Source: Rallus limicola
Taxonomy: Eukaryota; Chordata; Aves; Gruiformes; Rallidae
Assembly (NCBI GenBank): GCA_022605955.1
Contig: JAKCOZ010000041.1
Coordinates: 3,770,501 to 3,834,500, forward strand
DNA length: 64,000 nt
Direction: 5' to 3'
Within the stretch, counting starts at the first letter, position 1; every line of letters starts with the position of its first letter. The translations under genes were made by a program, and so were the position numbers. Below, piece by piece: positions 48,093 through 60,440 of this stretch. The notes under the pieces were generated by a model, which worked only from the letters and a program-made list of their open reading frames with translations, searched no databases and was not told where the DNA came from.

Positions 48093-48722
48093 ATTTCTTT
48101 CTCTATAAGCCTTTGAGGAACATTCTAAAGGTGCACAACATTCAGAAATCAGTAAGTATACCACCTCAGAACAGACTTTTTCTGTATTTAAGACAAGCAA
48201 AGAAGATTTGCAACAAATCTTGTCATTTTCTGTTCATGAACTGTCTTGCAAGAGAGCCTTTTCCTGACTTTGTCACTCAGAATTACCCATTCTTTCTTTC
48301 AGCAAATTGTTCTCTCTCCACAGACTGCTTAGTTACAAAGTGCAAGTAAATTACCCAATCCTCTCCACAATTTATTTGAATACACAGTTTAGCATGTGCA
48401 TATTTGAAGTTTGATGCGTGACAGCAAAGTACAGAGATCATGCAATCAGGAAAAGGAAGAACAGAAATGTCATGCCTTATGTACCCAACATACATTTTAC
48501 GACTCACTACACAGTCCTAAATTACTCACAGGTCATTCTGTGTAAGTAAAGATTTATTGTTTCAGGCTCATGTTTCCCACAATGACTGCTTTTAGGCACT
48601 TAAGTGAGCCTTATTTTCAGAGGCCATGTCAGATTGCTTCCACAACCTGGGACCTGATGATTTGTAAATTGCTGAATGCAGTGCCTCAGGCCTTGGTGCC
48701 CAGAGAAAGTGAACACAGAGAT
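48093..48722. other. Unique AT-rich DNA, nothing recognised
   Basis: No exon, RNA gene or transposon was recognised between the two CR1 copies. Confidence 0.5.
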
Positions 48723-50118
48723 TATAGAATCATAGGATCATAGAATCACCTGGGTTGGAAGAGACCCTTAAGATCATTGATCAACCACATCCTAACCTTG
48801 AGTAGTCCACCTCTAGATCACATCCTTAAGCACTTCATCTACATGCTTTTTAAACACCTCCAGGGATGGTGACTCCACCACCTCCCTGTTCCAATGCCTG
48901 ACAACCCTTTCAGTACAGAAATTCTTCCCGATATCTGACCTAAATCTACCCTGGTGCAATTTTAAGCCATTTCCTCTCATCTTATGGCTTGTTACCTGAG
49001 AGAAGAGACCAACCCCAACACCTCTGTAACCACCTTGCAGATAGTTGTAGAGAGTGATAAGGTCTCTCCTCAGCCTCCTTTTCTCAAGACTAAAAAGCCC
49101 CAGTTCCCTCAGCCTTTTCTCATAGGACTTGTGCTCAAGACCCTTCACCAGCTTCATCTCTCTCTTCTGGGTGTGCTCCAGCATCTCAACATCCTTCCTG
49201 TAGCGGGGGGCCCAAAACTGAACCCAGCACTCAAGATGCAGCCTCACCAGAGCTGAGTATAATGGAACTATCACTTCCCTACTCCTGCTGGTTACACGAT
49301 TCCTGATACAGGCCAGGATGCCCTGGGCCTTCTTGCCCACCTAGGCACACTGTTCAGCTGGCTGTCAACTAACACCCCCAGGTCCTTCCCCCCCAGGCAG
49401 CTCTCCAGCCACTCTGCCCCAAGCCTGCAACATTGCCTGGGGTTCCTGTGACCAAAGTGTAGGACCCAGCACTTGGCCTTGTTGAACCCCGTAAGGCTGC
49501 CCATCGCTCCAGCCTGTGCAGGTCCCTCTGCAGAGCCATCCTGCCTTCCAGCAGATCGACACTCCCACACCATTTGGTGTCTCTGCAAACTCACTGAGGG
49601 TGCACTCAATCCCCTTGTCCAGATCATTAGTGAAGATGTGAAACAGGACTGGCCCCAGCACTGAACCCTGGGGAACACCACTTCTGACCGGCCTCCAGCT
49701 GGATTTAGCTCCTTTCACCACAACCCTCTAGGCCCAGCCATCCAGCCAGTTTTAACCCAGTGAAGAGTATATCCATCTAAACCATGAGCAGCCAGTTTCT
49801 TTAGCGGGGTTCTGTGTGAGACAGTGTCAAAGGCTTTATTGAAGCCTAGGTAGACAACATCTACAGCTTTCCCCTCATCCACTGAACAGGTCACCTTGTC
49901 ATAGAAGGAGATCAGGTTGGTCAAGCATGATCTGCCTTTCCTAAACCCATGCTGACTGGGCCCGATCACCTGGCTGTCCTGCATGTGTTGCCTGATGGTA
50001 CTCAAGACTATTTGTTCCATCACCTTCCCCAGCACCGAGGCCAGGCTGATGGGCCTCTAGTTCCCCAGGTCCTCCTTCTGGCCCTGCCTGTAGATGGGTG
50101 TCACATTGTGCCAGCTTC
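48723..50118 (-). mobile_element. CR1 LINE, longest copy (about 1.4 kb), old
   Basis: The left end, with TAGAATCATAGGATCATAG followed by AATCACCTGGGTTGG, is the reverse complement of a CR1 tail with two to three octamers. Moving right, the minus strand gives the complete ORF2 C-terminus and then the second half of the reverse transcriptase domain. The element breaks off in the palm region near 50118. Substitutions, one frameshift and at least one stop show that it is older than the X, Y and Z copies. It lies about 0.6 kb from the class Y copy at 47903. Confidence 0.95.
48813..50035 (-). pseudogene. CR1 ORF2 reverse transcriptase fragment, inactive
   Basis: The minus-strand reading has three parts. 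The first, 50035-49715, carries HGFRKGRSC and NKAFDTVSH, the start of the RT palm. The second, 49721-49365, carries the RT block [14 protein letters not shown]. The third, 49340-48813, carries the C-terminal block [17 protein letters not shown] and [15 protein letters not shown] frameshift separates the first two parts, and an in-frame stop at about 49365 separates the last two. The first catalytic aspartate of motif A is glycine here (YLGFNKAFD), and the F-x-D-D box position reads FAETP. The endonuclease and the N-terminal half of RT are absent. The protein would be non-functional. Confidence 0.92.
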
Positions 50119-50464
50119 ATACACAGAATCTCAGTCACAAAATCCTTACCATGTGTTTAATCAAGACTACTTCCAACAGCTACATATATCAGTAATGGAA
50201 CAACCTATTGTGCCCAATACTGAGAAGAGAGTATCTTTTATTAATCCAAATGATTTAATGGAAAAAGAAGAAAAAACCTTGAAGTTCAGAATCTCCCCAT
50301 TAAGTATGAAGTTTATCATATAGTAGTAACTTGAAATGTAACTTCTACCATTGCACAAGCTGTGGTATTGTACTGGCTGCAATATTGTAAGTCATGTGGT
50401 GATACCAGTACTGCTGAGGTTTGATGGCAGAATGAAGTGTTGGGTTTTATTCCTTATGACCATC

Positions 50465-50485
50465 TTTTTTTTTTTTTTTTTTTTT
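50465..50485. repeat. Poly-T run of 21
   Basis: An uninterrupted T homopolymer. There is no adjacent SINE or processed pseudogene that would make it a poly-A tail of a minus-strand insertion. Confidence 0.95.
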
Positions 50486-51579
50486 CCAAAGATAGCACCA
50501 TTTGTTTCTGTTTCACTTAAAGGTAATGGTTTCTTTTACCTGGAGAAAGTATCAGTTGTCCAAAGAACCAGCATGCTGATTTTTCCTGTAACAGGATGCA
50601 ATACATTATCTGTCAAGTGCTGAAACTGGAGTATTAGCACAACAGGAGGTATTTTGAGAAATCAGAAAAGATTTCTCAAGAAAAAAGATAGCCAGTTTTT
50701 AAGCTGAGACTTTTTCCTACCATGCTATGCCTAACAAGAAATCCTGAACATTGTACAGCCTATTCTGATGTTGGCTACGATCAGAGTTGTGTGAAGCTTC
50801 CATTTCAGTGCTCCCTCTGAATAACTGCTGCATTAGCAAGGCCTCAAATACTTCTTGAAATCAGAGCCAAGCCACTATGCCCTTAAATCCAAGGAGAATC
50901 CAATATTACAGCACTCGGTTTACAGGGGGGGCTTTATCAAAGGGATGGCAGGAGGACAAGCTCTGGAGAGAAGATAACCAGCTACCACATTCCTGAAACC
51001 AGAGACCAAACTAACCTGTTGTTGCACAACAAGCAAAACCATGAGTGACAACCAGGATTGCAAGTGCAGCAACACACCGACTGTCTAATTGCATGCATAG
51101 ATCTCCCTAATATTGTAAAATTCAAATGATGGCTGTGTAAAGCAGCCAGAATCCTTGAGAAAGTGTGAACATGACATGGAAAAAAGAAGGGATTTCAGGA
51201 ATACCAGTGAACACTGCTGCTCAAAGTAATGAGATAGCCAAGTGCTTTGAGCTACTTGACCATTAAACTAAAACATTCTTAGTGTGCCTGACTATTCAGT
51301 GCTGGTTTTCAAGAGATCAGAACGTAAAAAGAAAATGAGGTTTTAGTTAAATAAAAGCAAAACCACCAAGCTGAAGTTAACGCTTGTAGAACAGCTTTGC
51401 AAGCTTTGTTTTGCCCTTTCAGAAAAATCCAGAGGCATACAACAGCTTCACATGCAACCAAATCAATGATTTAGCACCTCATTTCATTTTTAATTTAATG
51501 GTTCTGTTCATTCATAAAATAGAAATACTACAAGGTGAAACATGGACTGAAATTTAAACACCTCATTAGAGTTACATAT

Positions 51580-51720
51580 TATTTTGTCTACTAAATATAT
51601 TGCTTTGTCAATGAAACACGGTGGGTTATGCGAGATCTCTACCGGGCTGTTGCCTTATTTGTTTGGGTTTGATTTTACTGTGCAGTTCTCCAATCTACAT
51701 GTATATAATTTGATTTGTGC
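51580..51720. promoter_or_regulatory. Candidate conserved non-coding element (inference)
   Basis: Within very AT-rich DNA the stretch around 51618-51648 keeps three CpG sites in about 30 bases (ACACGGTGGG, TGCGAGATC and ACCGGGC). It is flanked by AT-rich, repeat-free sequence with SOX-like TTTGTCAATG and ATTTGTTT cores. Retained CpG in methylated vertebrate DNA can mean constraint, but a single sequence cannot prove it. Confidence 0.25.
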
Positions 51721-54700
51721 ATAGTACACTCAGTGATATAATGATTTGTAAGGTATTTGTATTGACTTTACAAAAAAGTAAAAATTAAATTAATCATAAC
51801 AAAAAGAAACCAAATGCAATCTTTAGACTTGTCTCCATAGAAAAACTTATTGGAGAGAGATAGGATCCAGGAAGACACTGTAGTTTTCACATTTCAGTTT
51901 TGCTTAAAAAAAATTTGATTGCTGAAAACATTTGATCAATACTTGTCACTTCTGATTTGTCATTTCTCAATAGTTGCAGATATAATTCATTATAAACACA
52001 GAACTGAAAACTACCAAGATAATTAAGTGGATGCATCTAATCCATAAATGTACTATAAACAAAATGAATTATTGGGTTCCTAACCCTTTGAAGATAGAAA
52101 TTACATTATTGAAGCAAATCTGAATCTAATGAAAGCAGGAAATGGGTGAACTTTGCTCAAATTAATCTCCTGAAGTTCAAACTATTTTTTCTTCAAAACT
52201 TTTAAGCAACTTCCCATTGAACCCAAATGCCTGGCTGAATTTGAAAGACCACACCAGCATGGAGTTTAACATATAGGAATCAACCATGTCAAAATGTGTC
52301 ATTAAGCCTCATTAAATCATCAGCAAGATTTCTAATGACTCTGCTAACTATCCTCTGTTTTACATAGCTCTGTGCACTGGCAAAATGATTAGAGCTGTGG
52401 GGCAGATGCAAACACAGTAGACAGAGCAGAAAGTCAAAAAGGATTAGATCACTGCCTCTCAGAAAAATTCGTTCTTACAGAAAAAGAAAAGTGATAAAAA
52501 TCAACACCAGCCGTTCAGGTGTTGTCCTGTTTAACGAAGTAAAGTTCAGGAATTCACTGAGGCTTCAGTGTGGCTCAGTAAAATTACCCCCATTGTCTAG
52601 CTCAGCATTTTTTTTCTCTCCTATAATGCAACTTGGGTTTATATAACTTAGGGGTTCTTAAACTGCATTTATAAAGAGTGCGGAGGAACAAACTTACCGC
52701 CATGTTAGGACATATGTTGGGAGAGAGTGTAATGCAATTGAGGTAAGGAGAAGGGCTTTTACTTCCAAGAGACAGCAAATTCAATTTTAACAAGAATAAC
52801 ACTGCTTAATGTGCTGCTATTCCATACCCACAGCAAAAATCCATAAGAAAAGTAAACAGGAAATGGAACAGAAAACAGGCTATTTTTCCAGGATCTATAT
52901 TACTGTGATGCAAGTCCAGTAGATGAGTCAAATTAAATAGCTGAGTTTAAGTTCACAAAAGTTTCAAGTCATGCCAGAGAACAAACCAATAGACCTTTCT
53001 TCCATCTGTCCCCTCCTCTCCTAAACCCCCGTGCTCTCCAGTATTCTCCAAGGTCTTCTTCCAACGGGCAGTGGTATCCCAGAGCAGAGAGAGGGCTGTC
53101 TCCCTTATATCAAGTTTGTAAATGAGAGTTGGCATTAGGGACAGGAGCTGCATATCCCTTTGTCACTGCTCTTTCCCTACCCTCCACCTTGGTACTTGCC
53201 CTGCCCTTGTGGAAAAGGCACCAAGCACAGTGAGAGCTTGAACCAATGCCACCAGCAAAAAGAAACAGTCAATATATATTATAACGCCAGCTAGAACACA
53301 GCCCCACTATCTCCATAATGATACATATAATGAACAAGGATAATGCATAGACTAGATTTCCAAAGCTCAATTTACCCTCTTTTTGTTTGATGGAAATTTG
53401 CCAAACTTCTCAACAACTTTCTCTAGGTCACCAGGAAATAAAAATATCAGTAGTTGAAACCCCAGAGTATGTTTAGCTAGTTAGGAGTGAGCAATAGCAA
53501 GGGTATGTTAAATTTGTTTTCCTGGGAGCATTTATTCTACTGAAAAAAAAAATATGGCAAGATTATATTTGCAACTATATTAAAAGCAGTAATAATGCTG
53601 ACAAGTTCCTCCTGTTTCAGTTTTCATAAATTGGAATCTGTGTTAGCCTATCAGAACAAAATTACATTCTATTTTGATCCATTTTTGTAAAAGCAATACA
53701 ATTAACTGCTAAATCAATAAACGAGAGATGATCAACCTCTTTTTAATACCAAAAAAAATGTAAACCCATATTACTGGTATGCACTATGGAACAAGAGGTT
53801 TTGGTACATAAAAATCAACATCAATCTAAAGCTTTCAAGTGCCCTACAAATTAATCTGTATATTTATGTAGAATGAGTAATTTTCACTGAAAATATACTT
53901 AACAGAAACCAATACAGCTCTCTGACATAACAGTATATTACACCTGTAAATCGATGTACCTTCTATGCTGTGTAATTTAATAACAACGAAGAATGAGATT
54001 TTTATGCAAACTCATATTTTACCCTTAATATGACCTATTATAAACAAACATTGGTCTGTCCAGAACACCACTGGGTACTAACAGGGATAGCACTTAACAC
54101 AACTTTAAAATCTGCTTTATGGAAAGAGAAATTCAGCCCTGGACACAGTAGGTACATAACACTTAGCCTTGGTGTCTTACTGCAGCCCTACACATGATTT
54201 CAGAATGCAGACATCCCTTGTGTTAGCCATCTACTAAAATTCTTTGCTAACTGACTTTCCATACTGCTGGCAGTGTTACAGCCAGAAAAACACCATAGCT
54301 ACAGTCAGCACACAAAGCAAAACCAAACCAAAATCACATTCGTTTCTCAGAGAAAAACTGAAGCCTCGGCTTCACCCAACCCAAAACATCAGCCTCAAAA
54401 TTCTGATGCATCAGTAGACTGATTAGTATGACAGTAAAATATGTACAAGAGCTACAGCAGTGTGATAAAGGCTCTCCAAAGATTAGCATCACATTTATTA
54501 GCGGTGAGTGTCTTCCCGATGCCGCCCTCATCCCCACCCACTGACACGCAGCTTTGAAACCACAGAGTAACTGATTACAAGTGAAGCAACGCTGGGCAGT
54601 GCTCAGCAACCTGCAGACTGTTCCCTGCATAACAAGTTTCTCCCAGAAAAAATTAACCTTAACTGTTAATTTTAAGTGCTGCAGGAAACCATGGGATCTG

Positions 54701-55087
54701 AACTCAGACACACTCAGATACCCTGTATGACCTGACACTAAGTTTTAATGTAGATGTATTTATGGGTGGATGATAGTGTCCCCTTGCTGGCACCCTAGTT
54801 TTACAAGCCCCCAAGACTGGTTTGTCTCCCCCTTCTCAAGCAATGAGTTACCCATGCCATGAGAGGCTTTCAAAGAAAGGTCCTTCTGTGTCTTATCAAA
54901 CAAGCTGCTGCTTTGGTGACAGTTCTGTGAGGTATCACACTCTTAGTTCAAGAGTCCTCGGCAATACATTTCAAGTGAGATATCCTGCAACTTAGAACAT
55001 CCACCAGACTGAAATTCAACAAGTGAATCATTTATCAAGCCTTGTTCATTCTATCTTAATAACTTGAGTAATTTTTTTCTGCCAAAA

Positions 55088-55278
55088 TCACAGAATCCCA
55101 GACTGGTCTGGGTTGGGAGGGACCCCAAGGATCACAGAGCTCCAACCCCCCTGACACAGGCAGGGACACCAACCTCCAGGCCTGGAGCTACACAAGGTTG
55201 CCCAGGGCCCCAGCCAACCTGGCCTTGAACACCCCCAGGAATGGGGCACCCACCCCCTCTCTGGGCAGCCTGTTCCAG
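55088..55278 (-). mobile_element. CR1 3' fragment, class X
   Basis: TCACAGAATCCCAGACTGGT at the left identifies a reverse-complement class X tail. The body matches 26940-27164 and 17160-17629 in reverse complement. It is cut at its 5' side right after GGGCAGCCTGTTCCAGAA. Confidence 0.93.
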
Positions 55279-55311
55279 AAGAACATATTCATGCAGAATT
55301 TGTTCATAGAA

Positions 55312-55395
55312 ATCATAGAACATACCAAGTTGAAAGGGCCCCATAAGGATCATCAAGTCCAACTCCTGGCTCCACACAGGGCCAGCCAAGCCAGA
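55312..55395 (-). mobile_element. CR1 3'-end fragment, different subfamily
   Basis: ATCATAGAACATACCAAGTT, followed by GAAAGGGCCCCATAAGGATC and ATCAAGTCCAACTCCTGGC, is another reverse-complement CR1 tail. It starts only about 33 bp after the class X fragment ends, in the same orientation, and is a different subfamily, so it is a separate event. Confidence 0.85.
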
Positions 55396-58300
55396 ACATA
55401 TCCGAGTATTTTTCATAGCCTACATTTTGCCTCATTAAAATTAACAAAGCATTAGCAAAATGCTTACATTACTTTCTGATAAAGATATTTTGATTCATTA
55501 TTAGAATCACTAAAATCGGGTAAGACTTTGAGTGCCTTCCAGTGGAGAGTAACAGTACTGAATTTTGAAATAAGCGTATTAGGGCATAGAGAACTGAATT
55601 AACCTTCCCAAGATCTCAACAAACCCTTATCAGTTTTGCTCTTTCACCAAACCAGCCACTAAATCATTTTTCAAGAGCTTTAGGGCAAGAAAAAAACCCG
55701 AAAACATAAACACTGGCTTTGTTTAAAACCCCACCAAGTAAAATGACATTTCAAACAGTAGTCCAGCCAAGCCACAAAAGACTGGTGAGGCCTGGCTGAG
55801 TGAAAAGTATAGAGCACAGCAGGCTCAGGAGCCCTTTGCCCAGGTCCATGTCTTTGGCCAAAAAGAACATGCTCCAGTCGTACCTGGAGCATCCTACCAT
55901 CATCTGCAGAGTTCCAAACAGCAGCTGGAGCTAACTAACAGCTCTGTCAGTAGCTGAATGCATCCACAGGGGCAAGAGAGTCGTGTGCTCACCAGTTCCA
56001 GCTGAGGTGAACAGTCATTTTACACCCAAATATAAGAGGAAAGGGGTCTCACAGCATTTAGGAGCAAATCTCAGATCTTCTCCACCTCTAATGAGATGCC
56101 ATTAGTCATCAAGACCAAAGAGCCCTGTGACATCTTTCATGCCTCTTGTTTAGCCACGTGTAAATGCTGATCAGAGACAAAGAAATGTGGAGAGATATTC
56201 TTAAATGACCTGCCCTGCAGCCCCAAATTGTCAACATTAATATGGCACCTCTTCCAAGTTTGGGATGATCCTTTACATTTTCTAAATCCATTCTTAGACT
56301 TCACCCTTTCATTCTTGATTTAAAGTTTCAAACCCACTAACCTAAGTAATGAAGTGGTACAATAGAGAAGTAATTCTTGCCAGAGCAAACATCCAAGTCT
56401 AATTATTGATACTAGCTTTTAGTGACATCAAAGTGAAATTCTGATTTCTAGCAGCAATCTAGCCCGTGAGTGAGAGTGGTGGGGACAATTTATCATGGAA
56501 GAAGGAAAAATGGTACACGCTGTCACATCATGTATCACAGAAGTATCAAAATTGCTATGGAAACTGTGCACTTTTTATAGAGTAGGCACATAAAATTCAC
56601 ATAATATGTCAGAGAATAAGTTACTACTGTCCTGAGGCTGTAATAAGATCTACACCCTTATTAGTGAAAAGATTTGACAGATTTTGTTTATAATGAATAC
56701 TTGTAGCCAATGAGTTTGAGTCAAAGTCACCCTACTTTGACCCATCCACTTGCTTTTAGGTTTCTGTCCCCCTTAGATACAGGCAGAGTGCAAAGTAATA
56801 TGATTTCCAATGGTTATTAGATTCCATTACAGTCACTTGTGATACGACAGGGAAATTGGTTGTATCCAAGTATCATACTCAAAATTATTAGGAGGAAATA
56901 CCTTCTTAGCCTTGGATTCCTGCATTATACAGACCTGTATCTTAGTATTTATCCATCTTGTTTACAATTTGTTGTTGAAGACACAGAACAGATAAGAATT
57001 TACAATTCATTTGCTAAGACTGCAAATAGAAAAATCTGGGTGTTAATGCAAAGTGTTTTCAAGCATTTCCTGTGAATAACCTCAGTGCTGCAGCCCTTTG
57101 CCACGCTTGTCTGTGTGTGTCATGTCTTTCATTGATTGACAGCATCTCTGATGGGGTAGGTTGGAGAAAAATGAGCTTGTTTAGAAGAGCAGAAGATACT
57201 ACAATTAGGTTTTGCAGTCCAGTGATGTAGTAACTGGTATAAGAAAGCAAAGAGGAGAAAAATGGTTGTACGTGTAGCAGTAGCACCCTAGGGTGCAAGG
57301 TTACATTTATCACCTTATTTACTATGACAAATTGGATGGATTTTGATGAAGAGTGTCAGCATCAATGTCAGTGAAAGCAATTCCACGAGTAAAAGAGCAT
57401 GTATTAAGACTCTCCACTGAGAGGAAATATTCACATGATTACTTCATAAAGAAAATAAACCCACGAAATGGAGCAAAGCAGAAAAATGTTGATTAAAGAT
57501 CCTTTTTTTACTTTGTTCTAAACGTGGCCTCCTGTTTACTGAAGACAACACATCAGTGCTAAGCATAAGCAATCAGACCAAAATCATTGAAAACAGGTAT
57601 TAAAAAAGCCAATGAAAAATTAGTGCATTGCTAGCAACAACCAAGTGTGATCTCAGAAGTGTGCAGGGAGAATCTGACTGCATTATACATTGCATTGTTC
57701 TACAGAAGTCCATTACTATTAAATCACAGCATATCAACTAACAAGTGTCTGAAATCACATATAACACATATAACTGAAGCAGAAAAACTCTGGAAATGAA
57801 GACTATTGAAATAATTAGTAACTCAGACTAAGGTTAAGGAATTGAAAAACCCAACTACCTGTTGCAAAATTAGATTGTTTTGTATATTCCCAAACCTTTT
57901 TAGCAGAAAAATAAAAACATGTGAACCCCAAGTTTCTGAAGAGTGCAGGTGGGCCCATCCATCCCCAATTATAGATTGATCTGGAACTTGCCTATACAAC
58001 AGTCCCTTCACATTCCTCCTTCCTGAAATGTTAAATCTTTACCTCTTCTTCATTAAAACCTCCCCACTAAGGAGGGAAAGGAATTGCCTTTTTGGCTGAA
58101 AGGGGCTCTATAACAGGATAGTGGAGCAGAGTGCTCAGAATCTGCTCCTTCCAAAGTTACACCAAGGTTAGGAGAAGGGCTCAGCTACCCCCAACCAGCA
58201 TGACTCTCTCTCCCTGGCTGCTTCATGATGCATGAAGCCTTTGCTGAAGCGCTGTGGTTGATCCCTCCACTTTTTGATATAGGAACAGCCAACACACTGT

Positions 58301-59519
58301 TCATAGGCATTTCCTGTTGGCTCCTGGGAGACCTGGGGAGAGAGGAGGGCGATGCCTGTGCAGCCACATCCCTTGTTTTCAGGACTTTGAGTTTCATTCT
58401 GGAACCACACTCTTGATGGGACAACTGCTGAGGAAGGATTGATTTGCTTTGACAGTGTAATCATTAGAACTTGGACTGGGTGAGGGTATCACTTGCGCCC
58501 ACACAACAAAAACATCGATTTAATTTTTCCACAAACTTTTGCCATTAAATTCTCTTTTACCCTGTTTTTCATTAGCTACAGAAAAACAAACTTTTGAGGA
58601 AAAACTGCTTCACTGGAATTTCATTTTAGGGATTTTCATTTTTATGACTGTCATGCTTGCATGTATCTATAATCTCTATTAAACGCACAGCATTCACTTT
58701 TCAACATATTTAAGGAAATTTAATGAGTTTAATAAACTTAAAGGGGTGTTATGTCTGTTCACTCCGTAAAGATTGTTTATTTCACGAAATAAACCATTTT
58801 GAAATGAGTAATATGACTTTCAGAGTTATGACTATCTCATTCAATTAGTTTCTGTAATTATTGTCATTCCACACAGTATATGCAGTACTAAAGGAGAAAA
58901 TACATTTTCAGGAATTACAGTGTAGGTATACAACTGTTAATGTTAATGAGCCATAAACTTTAGTCTCCTGCTCTGTAAATTCATGCCAGTGTAACGTAAT
59001 TTGGCAAAATAAGTCGACAGTTACAGTTAGACAAATAATGTTGCATTTTAATATTTGCTATGAGATCGTTATCCTCTAACATTCTTCATACAATTTAATT
59101 TTCCTCTGTATTTTAGAACATCATCTTACTTTAAAAAAATATGTTGGAATAGTATCAAGCAATCTCTGAAAGATGAATTCTTGCTGTTCAGGTACGAGCT
59201 ACCTGAACGATAGACAGGGATTTTACAGGACATTTTCATCTCTACCTAGTTTTATCTTATCTCAATTTCAGAGGTATATGGAACAACAAAGCAAATGTAA
59301 TCTTAGATCTTCACAACTCATGGACTCAGGCTTTGTACAGATCATCAGGAGCAGATCTGTGGATGTAGAGGTTAGTACTGGGGCCCAGGCACTTCTGTGT
59401 GTGCCTGTTAAACTCAAAACTAGTTTTATTCTAATCCCATGGATGGGGGTGCATTATGCCTGCTCCTGGAGAACATCTTCCAGTAAAGTTTTATGTCTAA
59501 GGTATCCCAATCACATATT
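55396..59519. other. Unique AT-rich DNA, nothing firmly recognised
   Basis: About 4.1 kb without a supported exon or transposon. Open frames such as 55680-55892 minus and 58168-58464 minus have no known family. The stretch 58730-58860 carries symmetric AT-rich motifs (TTTATTTCACGAAATAAACC around 58778) that may be constrained or coincidental. Confidence 0.45.
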
Positions 59520-60440
59520 CCATGACTGCTCCAAAGCAAGCTCACTAAGGGACTGTCGCAGTTGCTCCGCAGGCCGGAGTTGCTGCTGACCAAGGGCAAG
59601 CCCATCAGTGGTGGTCACAGAGCCTTTGTGATGCAAGCAGCTGCATTTTGCCCCCAGAGAAGGGAGTGAGAAGGTGTAACAAGCCCTGCAGACACCAAGG
59701 CCAGGGAAGAAGGAGCTGGGGTGGAAAATCAGGCACTCCAGGTGCTGGAGAGAGAGAGATTCCCTTTTCCCCTGGAGAAGCCCAAGGTGAAGCAGCTGTC
59801 CCCCCACAGCCCATGGATAATGACAGGGAGCAGAGAGCCTGTGGAGAGACCCACCCAGGTGCAGCAGGTCTGATGGGGGACTTGTGAGTCTGTGTGGGAC
59901 CAGGCTGGAGCAGTCTGGGCCAGAAGGTCTGCACCAATGGAAGGGAGCAGCACTAAAGCAATTGGTGAGGAGATGGTGCCCTGACAGAAAGGGGCTCAGG
60001 TTGGAGAATTTCGTGAAGGACTGTCTGTAGTGGGTGGGACCCCATGGTGCAGCAGGGGAAGGCGGTGTGTGTGGAATGCCCCTCTCCAGCTAAGGAGGAA
60101 AACAACTCAGGAGGAACTGGCTGAAACCCTGATTCCTCCAGTCCCTGCCCTTCCCTATTCTATAATGGGGGAGGAAAGGGATGGGGGGAGCTGCTTTAAG
60201 ATCTGGTCACACTTATCACCCGACTCTGGTGTCACTGGGGATGCAATATAGTTGTAAAAAAATAATTTTTCTTTCCTTTATTCTGCGATGAGTCTGTTCT
60301 GCCCATGACACCAATTGTGGAATGATCTCTCCCTGGCCTTTATTTCCACTCCTGGGCCTCTCAATATGTATTTTCTTCCCTGTCCATCTGAAAAAAGGAG
60401 TGACAGAGATGCCTCCAGCATAGGGACAAGCTGGGAGATT
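59520..60440 (+). mobile_element. Old LTR, avian endogenous retrovirus family
   Basis: Blocks in order are: CGCAGTTGCTCCGCAGGCCG, GATGCAAGCAGCTGCATTTT, AAGCCCTGCAGACACCAAGG, GTCTGCACCAATGGAAGGGA, TTTAAGATCTGGTCACAC, ATGAGTCTGTTCTGCCCATG and GATCTCTCCCTGGCC. They agree, from memory, with a long neoavian LTR ending in the same block as 18889-18977. AT-rich sequence with a decayed polyadenylation region lies near 60250-60285. No retroviral genes flank it, so it reads as a solo or orphan LTR, and both edges are approximate. The open frames across it on both strands (59511-60251) are off-target readings. Confidence 0.6.

Larger units (their letters stand above)
50119..55087. other. Unique AT-rich DNA with several candidate constrained stretches
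   Basis: About 5 kb without a supported exon or transposon. It has a T21 run at 50465-50485. Candidate conserved non-coding stretches, judged only by retained CpG sites and clustered homeodomain-like cores in otherwise AT-rich DNA, are 51340-51720, 52250-52450 and 54330-54740. The 134-codon minus-strand frame at 54334-54738 resembles no protein I know. Confidence 0.45.

Noticed and set aside
54334..54738. 134-codon minus-strand frame
   Set aside because: The peptide resembles no protein I know. The block may instead be constrained non-coding DNA, so it is listed only as a finding.
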